Assembly: GCF_003003285.1 (NCBI RefSeq)
Contig: NZ_PVTP01000001.1
Location: 414,923-478,922 of the forward strand
Length of the DNA: 64,000 nt
Direction of reading: 5' to 3'
From: Yoonia maritima
GTDB taxonomy: Bacteria; Pseudomonadota; Alphaproteobacteria; Rhodobacterales; Rhodobacteraceae
Shown: in pieces, positions 54,349 to 63,637 of the stretch
Position numbering within the stretch: position 1 is the stretch's first letter
Layout: each line of letters starts with the position of its first letter
Translations under genes and position numbers: made by a program
Notes under the pieces: generated by a model
Told to the model about the DNA's origin: nothing
Seen by the model: only the letters and a program-made list of their open reading frames with translations
The model's database searches: none

Positions 54349-55332
54349 TCACTCTACGGCGAGCGCCAGATCAAGCAGCGCCTGACCGTCCGGTGTTTCT
54401 TCGACAAAACGTGCGTAAGAGGTTTCTTGCGCCAGTGCCCGCCAAGCATCGAAATCCGCTTGGCTCATCTCTGCGATCTCAACGCCTGCGTCGCGGAACA
54501 CTTCGGCAGATGCGGCATCCTCTTTCTTTGCTTCGGCCAGATAGTAGGCTTGGGCATTTTCAGCGGCGGCAAGAAGGGCAGCTTGCTGATCCTCGTTCAG
54601 CGCCTCAAAAGTCGATTTGTTCATCAGCATCGGCTGATACATGAACCAAAGCGCGACATCGCTGGCAGGTGTATAGCACGCGACCTGTTCATAGATGCGA
54701 TAAGATACGAACGACGACGATGATGTGTTTGCAGCGTCAAGAACACCTGTCTGCATCGCGTTATAAATCTCAGACGAGGCCATAGACGCGATTGATGCGC
54801 CAGCACCGGCAAGCATCTGTTCGAATGCCTTACCAGCCGCACGGGTCTGAAGACCATCGATGTCCGACGGGCTTGTGATGCAGCCTTCTTTCCCGGCAAA
54901 TCCACCAGCAAGATACCCGTGCACCAGTACCATCACATCGTCTTCGGCCATCTTATCCTCAAGCGCGGCCATAAACGGTGATTCATTCATGCGCGCGGCA
55001 TGATCGTGGTTCTTAACCAGTCCCGGCATAAGCGTTAGGTTATAGGCAGGCTGCTGGCCGCCCGCGTAGGACAACGGCAACACAGTCATATCAAGCTGAC
55101 CACGGCTAAGCGGTGTGTATTGTTCGCGCGCCTTGAATAGCGATTGCGAACCGAAAATCTTGATTTCAAGATCAACGTCGGCTGCGGCGACTTCGTCAGC
55201 GACCATTTGCGCAACTTGGTTGCGAATGTCTTGATTTGACCATTGGTGTGACAGGCGCAGTTCCTCGGCTGCAACTGTGCTGGCAGCTAACGACACGACG
55301 GCCGCAGCTGTAGATAGCTTAAACATATTCAT
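54349..55332 (-). CDS. dctP: TRAP transporter substrate-binding protein DctP
   Basis: 327 aa. Sec signal MNMFKLSTAAAVVSLAASTVAA, then a DctP fold (ELRLSHQWSNQDIRNQVAQM; KIFGSQSLFKAREQYTPLSRG; GLQTRAAGKAFEQMLAGAGA) with the Arg that clamps carboxylates. Malonate is the likely ligand from the matAB context. AGGGAGGA precedes the ATG used; a longer in-frame extension is non-homologous. First gene of the minus-strand operon dctPQM-matAB. Confidence 0.92.
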   Translation of the reverse strand: MNMFKLSTAAAVVSLAASTVAAEELRLSHQWSNQDIRNQVAQMVADEVAAADVDLEIKIFGSQSLFKAREQYTPLSRGQLDMTVLPLSYAGGQQPAYNLTLMPGLVKNHDHAARMNESPFMAALEDKMAEDDVMVLVHGYLAGGFAGKEGCITSPSDIDGLQTRAAGKAFEQMLAGAGASIASMASSEIYNAMQTGVLDAANTSSSSFVSYRIYEQVACYTPASDVALWFMYQPMLMNKSTFEALNEDQQAALLAAAENAQAYYLAEAKKEDAASAEVFRDAGVEIAEMSQADFDAWRALAQETSYARFVEETPDGQALLDLALAVE

Positions 55333-55413
55333 TTTTGTTCCTCCCTGGAATACGGCGCAACGCGAATCGCACAGTATTTCAGCAGATTTGAACATCATGC
55401 ATCACAAGTCAAC

Positions 55414-55431
55414 ATTCTTGTATACAAGAAT
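55414..55431. promoter_or_regulatory. MatR-type operator, perfect palindrome
   Basis: ATTCTTGTATACAAGAAT is a perfect 18-bp palindrome between divergent dctP and the GntR gene. Its core resembles the TCTTGTA/TACACGA site recalled for Rhizobium MatR. TTGACT, a possible -35 for dctP, lies beside it on the minus strand. Confidence 0.75.
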
Positions 55432-55472
55432 AACATGATTGTACTTTTGGTGATCTAATCTATTATTAAGTT

Positions 55473-56126
55473 ATGACAATAAGAAGCGCAGATCGGATCA
55501 CAAAAGAACTCGAGCATCTCGTTTTTACGGGTGAGTTAGGTGATGGAGAGAGGCTTGACGAAATCAAGCTTGCAAAAAGGTTTGGTGTATCACGTACGCC
55601 GGTCCGCGAAGCGATACAAAAGCTCGCCACATCTGGGCTTGTGACCCAAGAACCGCGCCGGGGGGCGTTCGTGCGTCAACCCGGACCTGTTGAGCTAATG
55701 GAAATGTTTGAAGCAATGGCTGAACTCGAGGCATCATGCGGTCGACTTGCTGCTTCTCGGGTGTCTGACGACGCGCTTGTGCAACTTCAAATCGCCAACG
55801 ACAAATGCCAAGCAGCCCTCGATCAAGGGGACCCTGATTTATATTATCAGGAAAATGAACATTTCCATCACCTGATCTACAAGGCGTCCGGGAATGGGTT
55901 TCTAGAACAAGAAGCCCAAAAACTACATCGGCGGTTAAAACCCTTTCGGCGTGTTCAATTGCATCTTCGCGGACGTATGAAACAATCTATGTGTGAGCAC
56001 CGCGACATTGTGACGGCGCTAATCGATGGGGACGGGGACCGCGTGGCAAACACGCTTCGCGACCATATCGCGATTCAGGGTGAAAAGTTTCATCATCTGA
56101 TGACAAATCTGAAAAGCGACACCTAG
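55473..56126 (+). CDS. matR: GntR-family (FCD) regulator, MatR-like
   Basis: 217 aa. N-terminal winged helix (LAKRFGVSRTPVREAIQKLATSGLV) and C-terminal all-helical FCD domain (MFEAMAELEASCGRLAA; YYQENEHFHHLIYKASGN; MCEHRDIVTALIDGDGDRVANTLRDH), with the histidines that bind metal and ligand. Divergent from dctP with a palindromic operator between, so it probably represses malonate genes until malonate or malonyl-CoA binds. No ribosome site precedes the ATG, and TATTAT lies 7 bases upstream, so a leaderless mRNA is possible. Confidence 0.87.
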   Translation: MTIRSADRITKELEHLVFTGELGDGERLDEIKLAKRFGVSRTPVREAIQKLATSGLVTQEPRRGAFVRQPGPVELMEMFEAMAELEASCGRLAASRVSDDALVQLQIANDKCQAALDQGDPDLYYQENEHFHHLIYKASGNGFLEQEAQKLHRRLKPFRRVQLHLRGRMKQSMCEHRDIVTALIDGDGDRVANTLRDHIAIQGEKFHHLMTNLKSDT

Positions 56127-56130
56127 AAGT

Positions 56131-56763
56131 TTAGGCCGTAAATCTACGGATGCACGCGTATTGCGCGTAACCACGTAAAAGCGATTGATGTTCAACTTCG
56201 ACATCTTCTGAAAGAGCGTTAAGCATCTCGGCAAGGTCATCGCGCGGGGTGACATGAAACCGACTGAGCCAGCGGCGCAGCCACCGTTTAAACCAAACAG
56301 GTAGTCGGCTTTGATCGCCGAAATCAACGATATGCAGTTCACCCCTCGGGCTAAGGTTGTCAATTGCTTCAGATATCGCATCCTGCCATGCGGGGATCAT
56401 TGATATGCAATATGACATAACGATACGGTCAAATTTCTGCTGTGAAAACAAATCCTGAGCATCGAATTGTGATGCATCACCTTGGGCTAGCTGTACACGC
56501 TGACCAAGCTTATGCCGCGCCGTCAGCAGCATTTCCGACGATATATCAAGCCCGTAAAGGTGGCAGTTCGGGTAACGCCTATCAATTTTATCTAGATTTC
56601 GGCCCGTACCACATGCAATTTCAAGAATGTGGGCATCGCGCGATGGGCGCAATGTGCGCAACGCATGGTCACGGCCTAAAAGGTAATATTTGCGCGTTAA
56701 ATCATAGATCCAACGCTGCCTACGATAAACACTATCCATCAGCGCACCATGGGCGTCGGTCAT
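56131..56763 (-). CDS. btaB: Betaine lipid N-methyltransferase BtaB
   Basis: 210 aa class I SAM methyltransferase (ILEIACGTGRNLD, LYGLDISSEML, GELHIVDFGD). Directly downstream of btaA, it should methylate diacylglyceryl-homoserine three times to give DGTS, as in Rhodobacter sphaeroides. The ATG used has AAAGG eight bases upstream within the end of btaA. Phosphate-free DGTS replaces phospholipids under phosphate limitation. Confidence 0.9.
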   Translation of the reverse strand: MTDAHGALMDSVYRRQRWIYDLTRKYYLLGRDHALRTLRPSRDAHILEIACGTGRNLDKIDRRYPNCHLYGLDISSEMLLTARHKLGQRVQLAQGDASQFDAQDLFSQQKFDRIVMSYCISMIPAWQDAISEAIDNLSPRGELHIVDFGDQSRLPVWFKRWLRRWLSRFHVTPRDDLAEMLNALSEDVEVEHQSLLRGYAQYACIRRFTA

Positions 56764-56767
56764 CAAA

Positions 56768-57997
56768 TTAACCTTTCATCTGGTATAAGTGAAAACCGCC
56801 GTAGATTGCAGAACGATCATTCCTGAAACCGCGCGCAGATGCTTTGGGTTGATAGACCCAGCGCGAGAGCGTTTCATCGGCAACTCTGCCCGGTAGAATA
56901 TCGTCCGTCCCACCGGTGCGGAAAATCACGCGTGCACCTGGTGCTGCAGTGCGCGTGATCTGATCCCAAAGTGCATTTAATTGCGTGTCATTCATCCAAT
57001 CTTGGGCATCAAGCAATACATAGCACTGCTTTGATCCGTTTGGTTGCCCAGCCAACACATCAGTGAACGATCTGTTCAAAACCTTCACGCGGGATGCATT
57101 CGCACGAACGATGTCAAAGTTCTGTGCTTCAAGGTAAGGCGGTACTGATGCATTGGGCGCCGGTTGGTATCCTCGGTTCGCCGCCTGCCAAGCAAAGTAA
57201 TTATCCTGAATAGGAAAGTCGCAAAACAATTTCCGTGTGCGTTCTCTTAAAACAGCGACAATATCACCGCCTGCATCCGCCGCTAGCTTGTCATACTGTG
57301 CGGGGGGAATACCAAGACCAAACAGTGACGCCCGCCGATTGGCAATAAATTTTATAACGCGACTATCGTACAGCGGGGCGATTTGCGTATCAAAGAATAC
57401 CTTTTGTTCGTCCAGAGTGTTGGCAGACAGAAGGACACCAAAATCAACGCGCGCGACCTTTGCGACCAGATGGATAAGCCCCAGAAAACGACCAAGAACG
57501 CCATGGTGATATAGTCCGCGTGACAAAATGGTTTTACGTCGCCCTCTCATGGTCCAACTTTGCCAGTAGTCACTTGTTTCATCATCAAGATGTGGTGCTA
57601 CGTATGTATCGAAGGTGTTCAGGTTTTTGCGCATGTCGGCATGACCAAGCATATCAAACAGCGTGGCATGATCCGGTACGTTTTCGACTGTGGCAAGTTT
57701 GAGTTTATTCAGCATCACATGCGCCGGAGACAGGTCAACGCCGATCATCGAAGATGGGTTTTTTGTAAGGTAACTTAGGATGTTACAGCCGCCCGAAGCG
57801 ATACAGACGATATTGTCGTCAGGACCGATATTTAATGCTTCCATGTCGACACGCGGATCTTCCCAGATTTGGGCGTAAACGAGGCCATGAAAAAGTCGCG
57901 CAAAAATACGTTCCAATAGACCTTCACGCGTCAGTTTGGCGTTTTGATTGACCGCAGACCTTAGCTGCTCGCTTATGGTAGGGATGGATGATGTCAT
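56768..57997 (-). CDS. btaA: S-adenosylmethionine:diacylglycerol 3-amino-3-carboxypropyl transferase BtaA
   Basis: 409 aa DUF3419 protein. Transfers the aminocarboxypropyl group of SAM to diacylglycerol, giving diacylglyceryl-homoserine. Motifs IWEDPRVDMEALNI, IVCIASGGCNILSYL, GVDLSPAHVMLNKLKLA and RAGVIFRTGG-like RVIFRTGGTDDILP are visible. GGAG precedes the ATG. It lies between plcP and btaB in one operon that makes the diacylglycerol and consumes it. Confidence 0.93.
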   Translation of the reverse strand: MTSSIPTISEQLRSAVNQNAKLTREGLLERIFARLFHGLVYAQIWEDPRVDMEALNIGPDDNIVCIASGGCNILSYLTKNPSSMIGVDLSPAHVMLNKLKLATVENVPDHATLFDMLGHADMRKNLNTFDTYVAPHLDDETSDYWQSWTMRGRRKTILSRGLYHHGVLGRFLGLIHLVAKVARVDFGVLLSANTLDEQKVFFDTQIAPLYDSRVIKFIANRRASLFGLGIPPAQYDKLAADAGGDIVAVLRERTRKLFCDFPIQDNYFAWQAANRGYQPAPNASVPPYLEAQNFDIVRANASRVKVLNRSFTDVLAGQPNGSKQCYVLLDAQDWMNDTQLNALWDQITRTAAPGARVIFRTGGTDDILPGRVADETLSRWVYQPKASARGFRNDRSAIYGGFHLYQMKG

Positions 57998-58009
57998 TTC
58001 ATTCTCCGG

Positions 58010-58810
58010 TTAGCTGTCTATCTTTGACAGCTCTTTTGCTTTTCGGCGGCGCGGCTTTTCTATTGCGGCAGCCCTTGCTTTTTCTTCCCAATCAATCAGA
58101 ACGATCTTCCCGGTTGGGGTTTCGATGACGGCTGTGCAGCTTTCGACCCAATCGCCCGTGTTGATGTACCTGATGTTTTTGATATTACGGATATTTGCAT
58201 GGTGGATATGGCCACAAATCACGCCATCGTAACCGCCTCGCTTGGCTTCTTCTGACAAGACACCTTCGTATTGACCGATAAAGTTCACCGCTGACTTCAC
58301 CTGCCGCTTAGTCCACTTTGACAGCGACCAATACTGACCGCCCCAAAGAGATCGGAGTAGGTTGATCTTTGGGTTCATCCAGATCAAAAAATCATAAGCA
58401 GCATCACCAAAATGGGCTAACCACTTGGCGTTCATTACGACGGTATCGAATTGATCGCCATGTGTGATCAAATATCGTTTTCCGTTCAATCCGACGAAAT
58501 CCGCAGTTTGCACGACTTCGATCCCGCCAAAATGGGTACCCAGATAATTGCGCATAACCTCGTCGTGGTTGCCCGGAACAAAGAAAATTTGGCTGCCATT
58601 ACGTGCGCGTTCCAATAATGCTTGAACAACGTCATTATGTGACTGCGGCCAGTGCCAACCCCGGCGACTGATCGCCCACCCATCAAAAATATCGCCAATC
58701 AAATAAATTGTAGCCGCATCGTGGCCAGCCAAAAAATCGAGCAACAGGTCGGCTTGGCACCCTCTGGTTCCAAGGTGGATGTCTGATAAAAATATTGTTC
58801 TGCAAAGCAT
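58010..58810 (-). CDS. plcP: PlcP-type phospholipase C (calcineurin-like metallophosphoesterase)
   Basis: 266 aa. Metallophosphoesterase motifs DIHLG (Asp10, His12), GDIFDGW (Asp40), GNHDE (81-84), a histidine in THGDQFD and GHIHHANI. It resembles LpxH-like hydrolases, but its place upstream of btaA-btaB points to PlcP, which strips head groups from phosphatidylcholine and phosphatidylethanolamine and leaves diacylglycerol. GGAGGCAC precedes the ATG. A Pho-box candidate lies 47 bases upstream. LpxH-like activity is the alternative. Confidence 0.87.
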   Translation of the reverse strand: MLCRTIFLSDIHLGTRGCQADLLLDFLAGHDAATIYLIGDIFDGWAISRRGWHWPQSHNDVVQALLERARNGSQIFFVPGNHDEVMRNYLGTHFGGIEVVQTADFVGLNGKRYLITHGDQFDTVVMNAKWLAHFGDAAYDFLIWMNPKINLLRSLWGGQYWSLSKWTKRQVKSAVNFIGQYEGVLSEEAKRGGYDGVICGHIHHANIRNIKNIRYINTGDWVESCTAVIETPTGKIVLIDWEEKARAAAIEKPRRRKAKELSKIDS

Positions 58811-58856
58811 TTACTGTGCCTCCGAAACGCATTTCGCGAACGAATAGCCTTGTGAT

Positions 58857-58874
58857 GTGACAGTGACGTGAAGA
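58857..58874 (-). promoter_or_regulatory. Candidate Pho box upstream of plcP
   Basis: On the minus strand TCTTCAC, GTCA, CTGTCAC: two heptamers spaced by four bases, the second a 6/7 match to CTGTCAT. It lies 47-64 bases before the plcP ATG. A PhoB target fits the phosphate-saving role of the operon. Confidence 0.5.
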
Positions 58875-58980
58875 CACCGTTGCCAAGGTTATCACTGGTT
58901 GAAAATCGCGCATGACTTGGCCTTGGCGAAGCGCGATACCCACGTTATGACGGGTGTCCGAACACATTGGAGAGACCGCC

Positions 58981-61290
58981 ATGACCGCCGTCGCAGATCG
59001 TATCGCCCGTAACATAGCAATCGAAATTGAGGCGCGACCTGAACAGGTTAATGCGACCGTTGCTTTGCTAGATGCGGGCGATACCGTTCCATTTGTGGCG
59101 CGCTACCGTAAAGAGGTGACAGGTGGATTGGATGACGCGCAACTGCGTAAACTTGCCGAACGGTTAAGCTATCTACGTGATCTAGAAAAACGCCGCGCGA
59201 GCATTCTTGGCGAAATCACGGGGCAGGGTAAGCTGACTGAAGCGCTGGCCCGATCGATTGCCGAGGCAGATACTAAGGCGGTGCTTGAGGATTTATATCT
59301 TCCCTTTAAACCCAAGAGACGCACAAAAGCGATGATCGCTCGTGAAAACGGATTGGATGCGTTGCTCCGTGCCATTCGTGATGACAGGTCAGCCGATCCG
59401 ACCGTACTGTCGAAAGGGTATCTGTCTGGTTCCGTGTCGTCGACCAAAGACGCATTGAACGGCGCGCGCGATATCTTGGCTGAAGAGCTTGGTGAAAACG
59501 CAGCTTTGCTAGGCCGCTTGCGTGCGTTTATGCAGCAAGAGGCCATTGTCACAGCAAGGGTCAATAAGGGCAAAGAAGAGGCCGGGGTGAAATTCTCGGA
59601 TTACTTTGCACATACTGAAAAATGGGCGTCTATCCCGTCGCACCGGGCGCTTGCCATCCTACGTGCCGCCAAGGAAGAAATTGTCGCAATCAATATCTTA
59701 CCAGACGAAGAGACCGGATTGGACCGTGTGATCGGGATGATTGCAGCCGAAATCGGGATAAAGGGGCAGGGGGCAGGTGATATCTGGCTTCAGGACGCGG
59801 CCGCGTGGACGTGGCGTGTCAAGCTAAGTCTTTCGATGTTCATGGACCTGCTGACAGACATGCGTCGTCGCGCGCATGCCACTGCGATCGACGTGTTTGC
59901 ACGTAACTTGAAAGACTTGCTTTTGGCCGCGCCAGCGGGCGCACGCGCGACGCTTGGTTTAGATCCCGGTATTCGAACGGGCTGTAAAATCGCGATCGTC
60001 GACGAAACTGGTAAGCTACTGGACACCGCCACGATTTACCCCTTCCAGCCGCGTCAAGATTTACGAGGTGCTGAAGAAACACTGCTTCACCTCATCCGCA
60101 AACACGGGGTTGCTTTGGTTGCGATCGGCAACGGCACAGCCAGCCGCGAGTCCGAGAAATTGGTTGCGGATGTTCTTAAAAACCTGCCGGCAGGCGTTTC
60201 ACGTCCGACCCCGGTGATTGTGTCCGAAGCAGGGGCGTCCGTCTATTCAGCGTCAGAGCTCGCATCACAGGAATTCCCAGATGTAGACGTGTCTATCCGC
60301 GGCGCTGTTTCGATTGCACGCCGGCTGCAAGACCCACTTGCTGAACTGGTTAAAATTGAACCTCAGGCGATTGGCGTTGGGCAGTATCAACATGACGTTG
60401 ATCAGCGCCAGTTGACCCTATCGCTTGCTGCGGTGGTCGAGGATGCTGTGAACGCCGTTGGTGTAGATCTGAATATGGCATCGGCACCTTTGCTGTCACA
60501 TATCGCAGGTCTTGGGCCATCTCTTGCACAAAACATTGTGGCACATCGCGATGCAAATGGTGCTTTTGCGTCACGTAAGGCGTTGCTGAAAGTCGCGGGT
60601 TTAGGGCCAAAGGCTTTTGAACAATGTGCGGGATTTTTACGTATCACGGATGGTACAGAACCGCTTGACGCGTCTTCGGTTCACCCAGAGGCCTACGGCA
60701 TCGCACGTAAGATCGTGCAAGCCTGTGGTCGGGATGTCCGTTCAATCATGGGCGATAGTAGCGCGCTTGCCGGACTAAGGGCTGAGCAATTCGTGGACGA
60801 CAGTTTTGGCCTTCCTACAGTGCGGGACATTTTGGCAGAATTGGACAAACCGGGACGTGACCCACGCCCTGCGTTTAAGACTGCAACATTTGCAGAGGGC
60901 GTGGATAGCATAACTGATCTTAAGCCCGGAATGTCACTTGAGGGGACGGTGACAAATGTCGCTGCATTTGGTGCGTTTGTCGATGTGGGCGTGCACCAAG
61001 ATGGGCTTGTTCATGTTAGTCAGCTTGCCGACAAATTCGTAAAAGACCCGCATGAGGTTGTTAAAGCCGGTGATGTTGTTCGAGTACGAGTCACCGAAGT
61101 AGACGTGGCGCGCAAGCGTATCGGATTGTCGATGCGCAAGGACAACAACCATCAGCCAGAGCCGGAAATACGCCAAAAGACAAAGCCAAATTCGTCGTCC
61201 AAAGGGAAATCAACCGCTGCCCCAAAGCCAATGGGCCGCAATACTGGCGCGTTGGGTGCTGCATTGGCGCAGGCACTGAATAAGAAGTGA
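58981..61290 (+). CDS. tex: Tex family RNA-binding transcription accessory protein
   Basis: 769 aa. Tex N-terminal helical domain (VALLDAGDTVPFVARYRKEVTGG), YqgF-like domain (ATLGLDPGIRTGCKIAIVD), tandem helix-hairpin-helix (IAGLGPSLAQNIVAHRDANG; ALLKVAGLGPKAFEQCAGFL) and a C-terminal S1 domain (LEGTVTNVAAFGAFVDVGVHQDGLVHVSQLA). Binds nucleic acids and affects transcription. GGAGAG precedes the ATG used. Monocistronic, facing the hybrid kinase. Confidence 0.94.
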   Translation: MTAVADRIARNIAIEIEARPEQVNATVALLDAGDTVPFVARYRKEVTGGLDDAQLRKLAERLSYLRDLEKRRASILGEITGQGKLTEALARSIAEADTKAVLEDLYLPFKPKRRTKAMIARENGLDALLRAIRDDRSADPTVLSKGYLSGSVSSTKDALNGARDILAEELGENAALLGRLRAFMQQEAIVTARVNKGKEEAGVKFSDYFAHTEKWASIPSHRALAILRAAKEEIVAINILPDEETGLDRVIGMIAAEIGIKGQGAGDIWLQDAAAWTWRVKLSLSMFMDLLTDMRRRAHATAIDVFARNLKDLLLAAPAGARATLGLDPGIRTGCKIAIVDETGKLLDTATIYPFQPRQDLRGAEETLLHLIRKHGVALVAIGNGTASRESEKLVADVLKNLPAGVSRPTPVIVSEAGASVYSASELASQEFPDVDVSIRGAVSIARRLQDPLAELVKIEPQAIGVGQYQHDVDQRQLTLSLAAVVEDAVNAVGVDLNMASAPLLSHIAGLGPSLAQNIVAHRDANGAFASRKALLKVAGLGPKAFEQCAGFLRITDGTEPLDASSVHPEAYGIARKIVQACGRDVRSIMGDSSALAGLRAEQFVDDSFGLPTVRDILAELDKPGRDPRPAFKTATFAEGVDSITDLKPGMSLEGTVTNVAAFGAFVDVGVHQDGLVHVSQLADKFVKDPHEVVKAGDVVRVRVTEVDVARKRIGLSMRKDNNHQPEPEIRQKTKPNSSSKGKSTAAPKPMGRNTGALGAALAQALNKK

Positions 61291-61396
61291 TACTTCGTCA
61301 CCTTTAAAACATCTTCTCGTTTCGCCAACAGGCGGGCAGGGAAGACGACAAGCTGAAATCAAACAGAAAAGCTAGGAGCGCGGTTTTGTTCCGGTA

Positions 61397-63637
61397 TCAA
61401 GTTGATGTGTCGGCCTTGGTAGTTATGTGATGATTTCCGGCTGGCTCGTTTGCTGAGAGTATATCATAAATGTCATGCTTTCTGAGAGGCTTTGAAAGAT
61501 ATCCATTCATTCCAGCATCTAAACAGCGCTGCATGTCTTCGGCCATCGCATTGGCTGTGAGCGCAATGATCGGCACTTCTTTTGAACCGTTCAAATGTTC
61601 AAGCCCGCGAATTTCACGGGTCGCTGATAGACCGTCTAGCACAGGCATTGAAATATCCATGAAAACCAGATCAGGTTTCCAATCACTAATTGCGTCTACT
61701 GCAATCTGTCCATTTTCCCACAAGATAAGATCATCAACCACCGGACCAATAATTTTCTCCATCAGGACACGGTTGATTACATTGTCTTCGACAACAGCGA
61801 CCCGCATCCCGAAATGCAATGATCCATCATTGTAGTCTTTTGCATTCAATATAGGTTCGGCTGATCGTGATGTTGCGGTAGATATCGCATTTTCCAGATC
61901 GCTAGTTCTGACGGGTTTGTTTACCAATATATCGATACCCATAAGATCAGCCTGGCCCCTCAAATCTTCGAGATTACCTGAAGAGAGAAAGATAATCGGA
62001 ATCTTTGCCGTTACAGGGTTAGACCGCATTGCTTCGGCTAAATCTGCACCTGAGCGGACAGGCATGTGATGATCTAAAATCGCGATATCAAATTTACGAT
62101 CTGGATGCTCAACAAGCAATTCAAGTGCAGCTTCATATGAATCAGCCACCTCAGAGGTCATCCCGAAGCTTTTCAACCGATCTGTTAGAATGCGACGATT
62201 AACATCAAGGTCGTCAACGATAAGAGCATGCAGCCCAGCGATTTCAACAGACGTCGCTGATAGCGTAGAGGCAGAAGGTTCAGTAGATTTCAGAGGAAGC
62301 GAAAAGTAAAACTCAGTTCCAACGCCCAGTTCACTTTCAAACTCAATTGCGCCACCCATCAATTCGATGAGTTTACGCGTGATCGCAAGACCAAGCCCTG
62401 TACCCTCAATTTCGCGGGTTTCACTGTTTTCAACCTGTTCAAAGTCAGCAAAAATCTTGTGCTCTTTGTCCGAAGGAATACCGATACCAGTATCTTTGAC
62501 AGAAAACCGCATACTGTCGGGACCATCCATCTTTGCGTTGATCTCAATATGACCCGTCTTCGTAAACTTAACGGCGTTGCCGATTAAATTCAGCAAGCAC
62601 TGACGCAATCGGGCATCATCGCCTTCGACCCAAACAGGTACATCATCGGCAATATCAACGCAAAGTTCGAGATCCTTTCCCTCGGCAGCGGGGGCTAACA
62701 AAACCGCGGCATCTTGAATACATGCGTGAATATTAAAGGGGTGTGTTGAAATCGAAATATGGCCTGAGTCTATCTTGGAAAAATCCAGAACGTCGTTGAT
62801 GATCGTCAGCAAAGCGGCGGCCGATTGGACAATCGTTTCGGTCAACGATTTTTGCTCTTTGTCCAAATTGGTTTCGCTTAACAATTCTGCCATTCCGATT
62901 ACCCCATTCATCGGCGTACGAATTTCATGGCTCATGTTAGCTAAAAACCGGCTCTTTGCTTGGGCAGCAGATGAAGCGGCTTCTTTTGCGTCTTCTAATT
63001 GTCGGTTTGACCGCTGTAGGTGTCGCAAAGACCAAAGAATAATCCCAATGGGCACAAGCGCCGACAGCAGCAAAATATAAACAAGAGAAATTGACAGGTC
63101 CTTGAAGGCGCCTAGGATCGTATCATGGGCTTCTGACACGTCGACGTACACTTCGGCAACGCCGACAACAGTGCCTTCCTCAACTAACGGATAGTATGTT
63201 TCAGCATACCAATCGGGTCTATTTTCTTTTTCACGGCCATCGTTGACTTGTGTGACTTGCACACCTGTTTCAATAACGTTGAGCGCGGTACTATTCGTTT
63301 CATCGTCAATCAGGAATGAAGCGTCTGAAACATCGACATTATCGGAAAGAAGAATAAGGTGCCCTGTTGAATCGAATATTTTAAAACGGAAAACATCAAC
63401 AAAGTTTTGTGCTTCGTTTAGTATCCTAATCTGTTCTGCATCCGCTGATCCATTGCGAATGATACCTCTAAACCCATCAATCTGTGATGAAAAATGGGCA
63501 ACCCAAGTGCTTGCGCTCGCTTCAGATCTGGCGGCTATGGTTTCGTGCGCCATATTGGTCGTCAGCCGTTTCGTGGCAACGATACTAGCATAAACAGCAA
63601 ACCCAATTGCTAGTACCAGCACCAAGTTCCTTTTCAC
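61397..63637 (-). CDS. Membrane hybrid histidine kinase with two receiver domains
   Basis: 746 aa. Membrane segment 1 (about 4-21), an extracytoplasmic sensor of about 150 residues, membrane segment 2 (about 181-203), a coiled linker, HisKA with His237 in [19 protein letters not shown], ATPase domain ([20 protein letters not shown]), then receiver 1 ([18 protein letters not shown]) and receiver 2 ([21 protein letters not shown]). No Hpt domain, so a separate phosphotransferase is needed. GTG start with AGGAG nine bases upstream. Signal unknown. Confidence 0.9.
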   Translation of the reverse strand: MKRNLVLVLAIGFAVYASIVATKRLTTNMAHETIAARSEASASTWVAHFSSQIDGFRGIIRNGSADAEQIRILNEAQNFVDVFRFKIFDSTGHLILLSDNVDVSDASFLIDDETNSTALNVIETGVQVTQVNDGREKENRPDWYAETYYPLVEEGTVVGVAEVYVDVSEAHDTILGAFKDLSISLVYILLLSALVPIGIILWSLRHLQRSNRQLEDAKEAASSAAQAKSRFLANMSHEIRTPMNGVIGMAELLSETNLDKEQKSLTETIVQSAAALLTIINDVLDFSKIDSGHISISTHPFNIHACIQDAAVLLAPAAEGKDLELCVDIADDVPVWVEGDDARLRQCLLNLIGNAVKFTKTGHIEINAKMDGPDSMRFSVKDTGIGIPSDKEHKIFADFEQVENSETREIEGTGLGLAITRKLIELMGGAIEFESELGVGTEFYFSLPLKSTEPSASTLSATSVEIAGLHALIVDDLDVNRRILTDRLKSFGMTSEVADSYEAALELLVEHPDRKFDIAILDHHMPVRSGADLAEAMRSNPVTAKIPIIFLSSGNLEDLRGQADLMGIDILVNKPVRTSDLENAISTATSRSAEPILNAKDYNDGSLHFGMRVAVVEDNVINRVLMEKIIGPVVDDLILWENGQIAVDAISDWKPDLVFMDISMPVLDGLSATREIRGLEHLNGSKEVPIIALTANAMAEDMQRCLDAGMNGYLSKPLRKHDIYDILSANEPAGNHHITTKADTST

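Noticed and set aside
61285..61312. Weak stem after tex as a terminator
   Set aside because: The stem needs a bulge and is short, and only three T follow.
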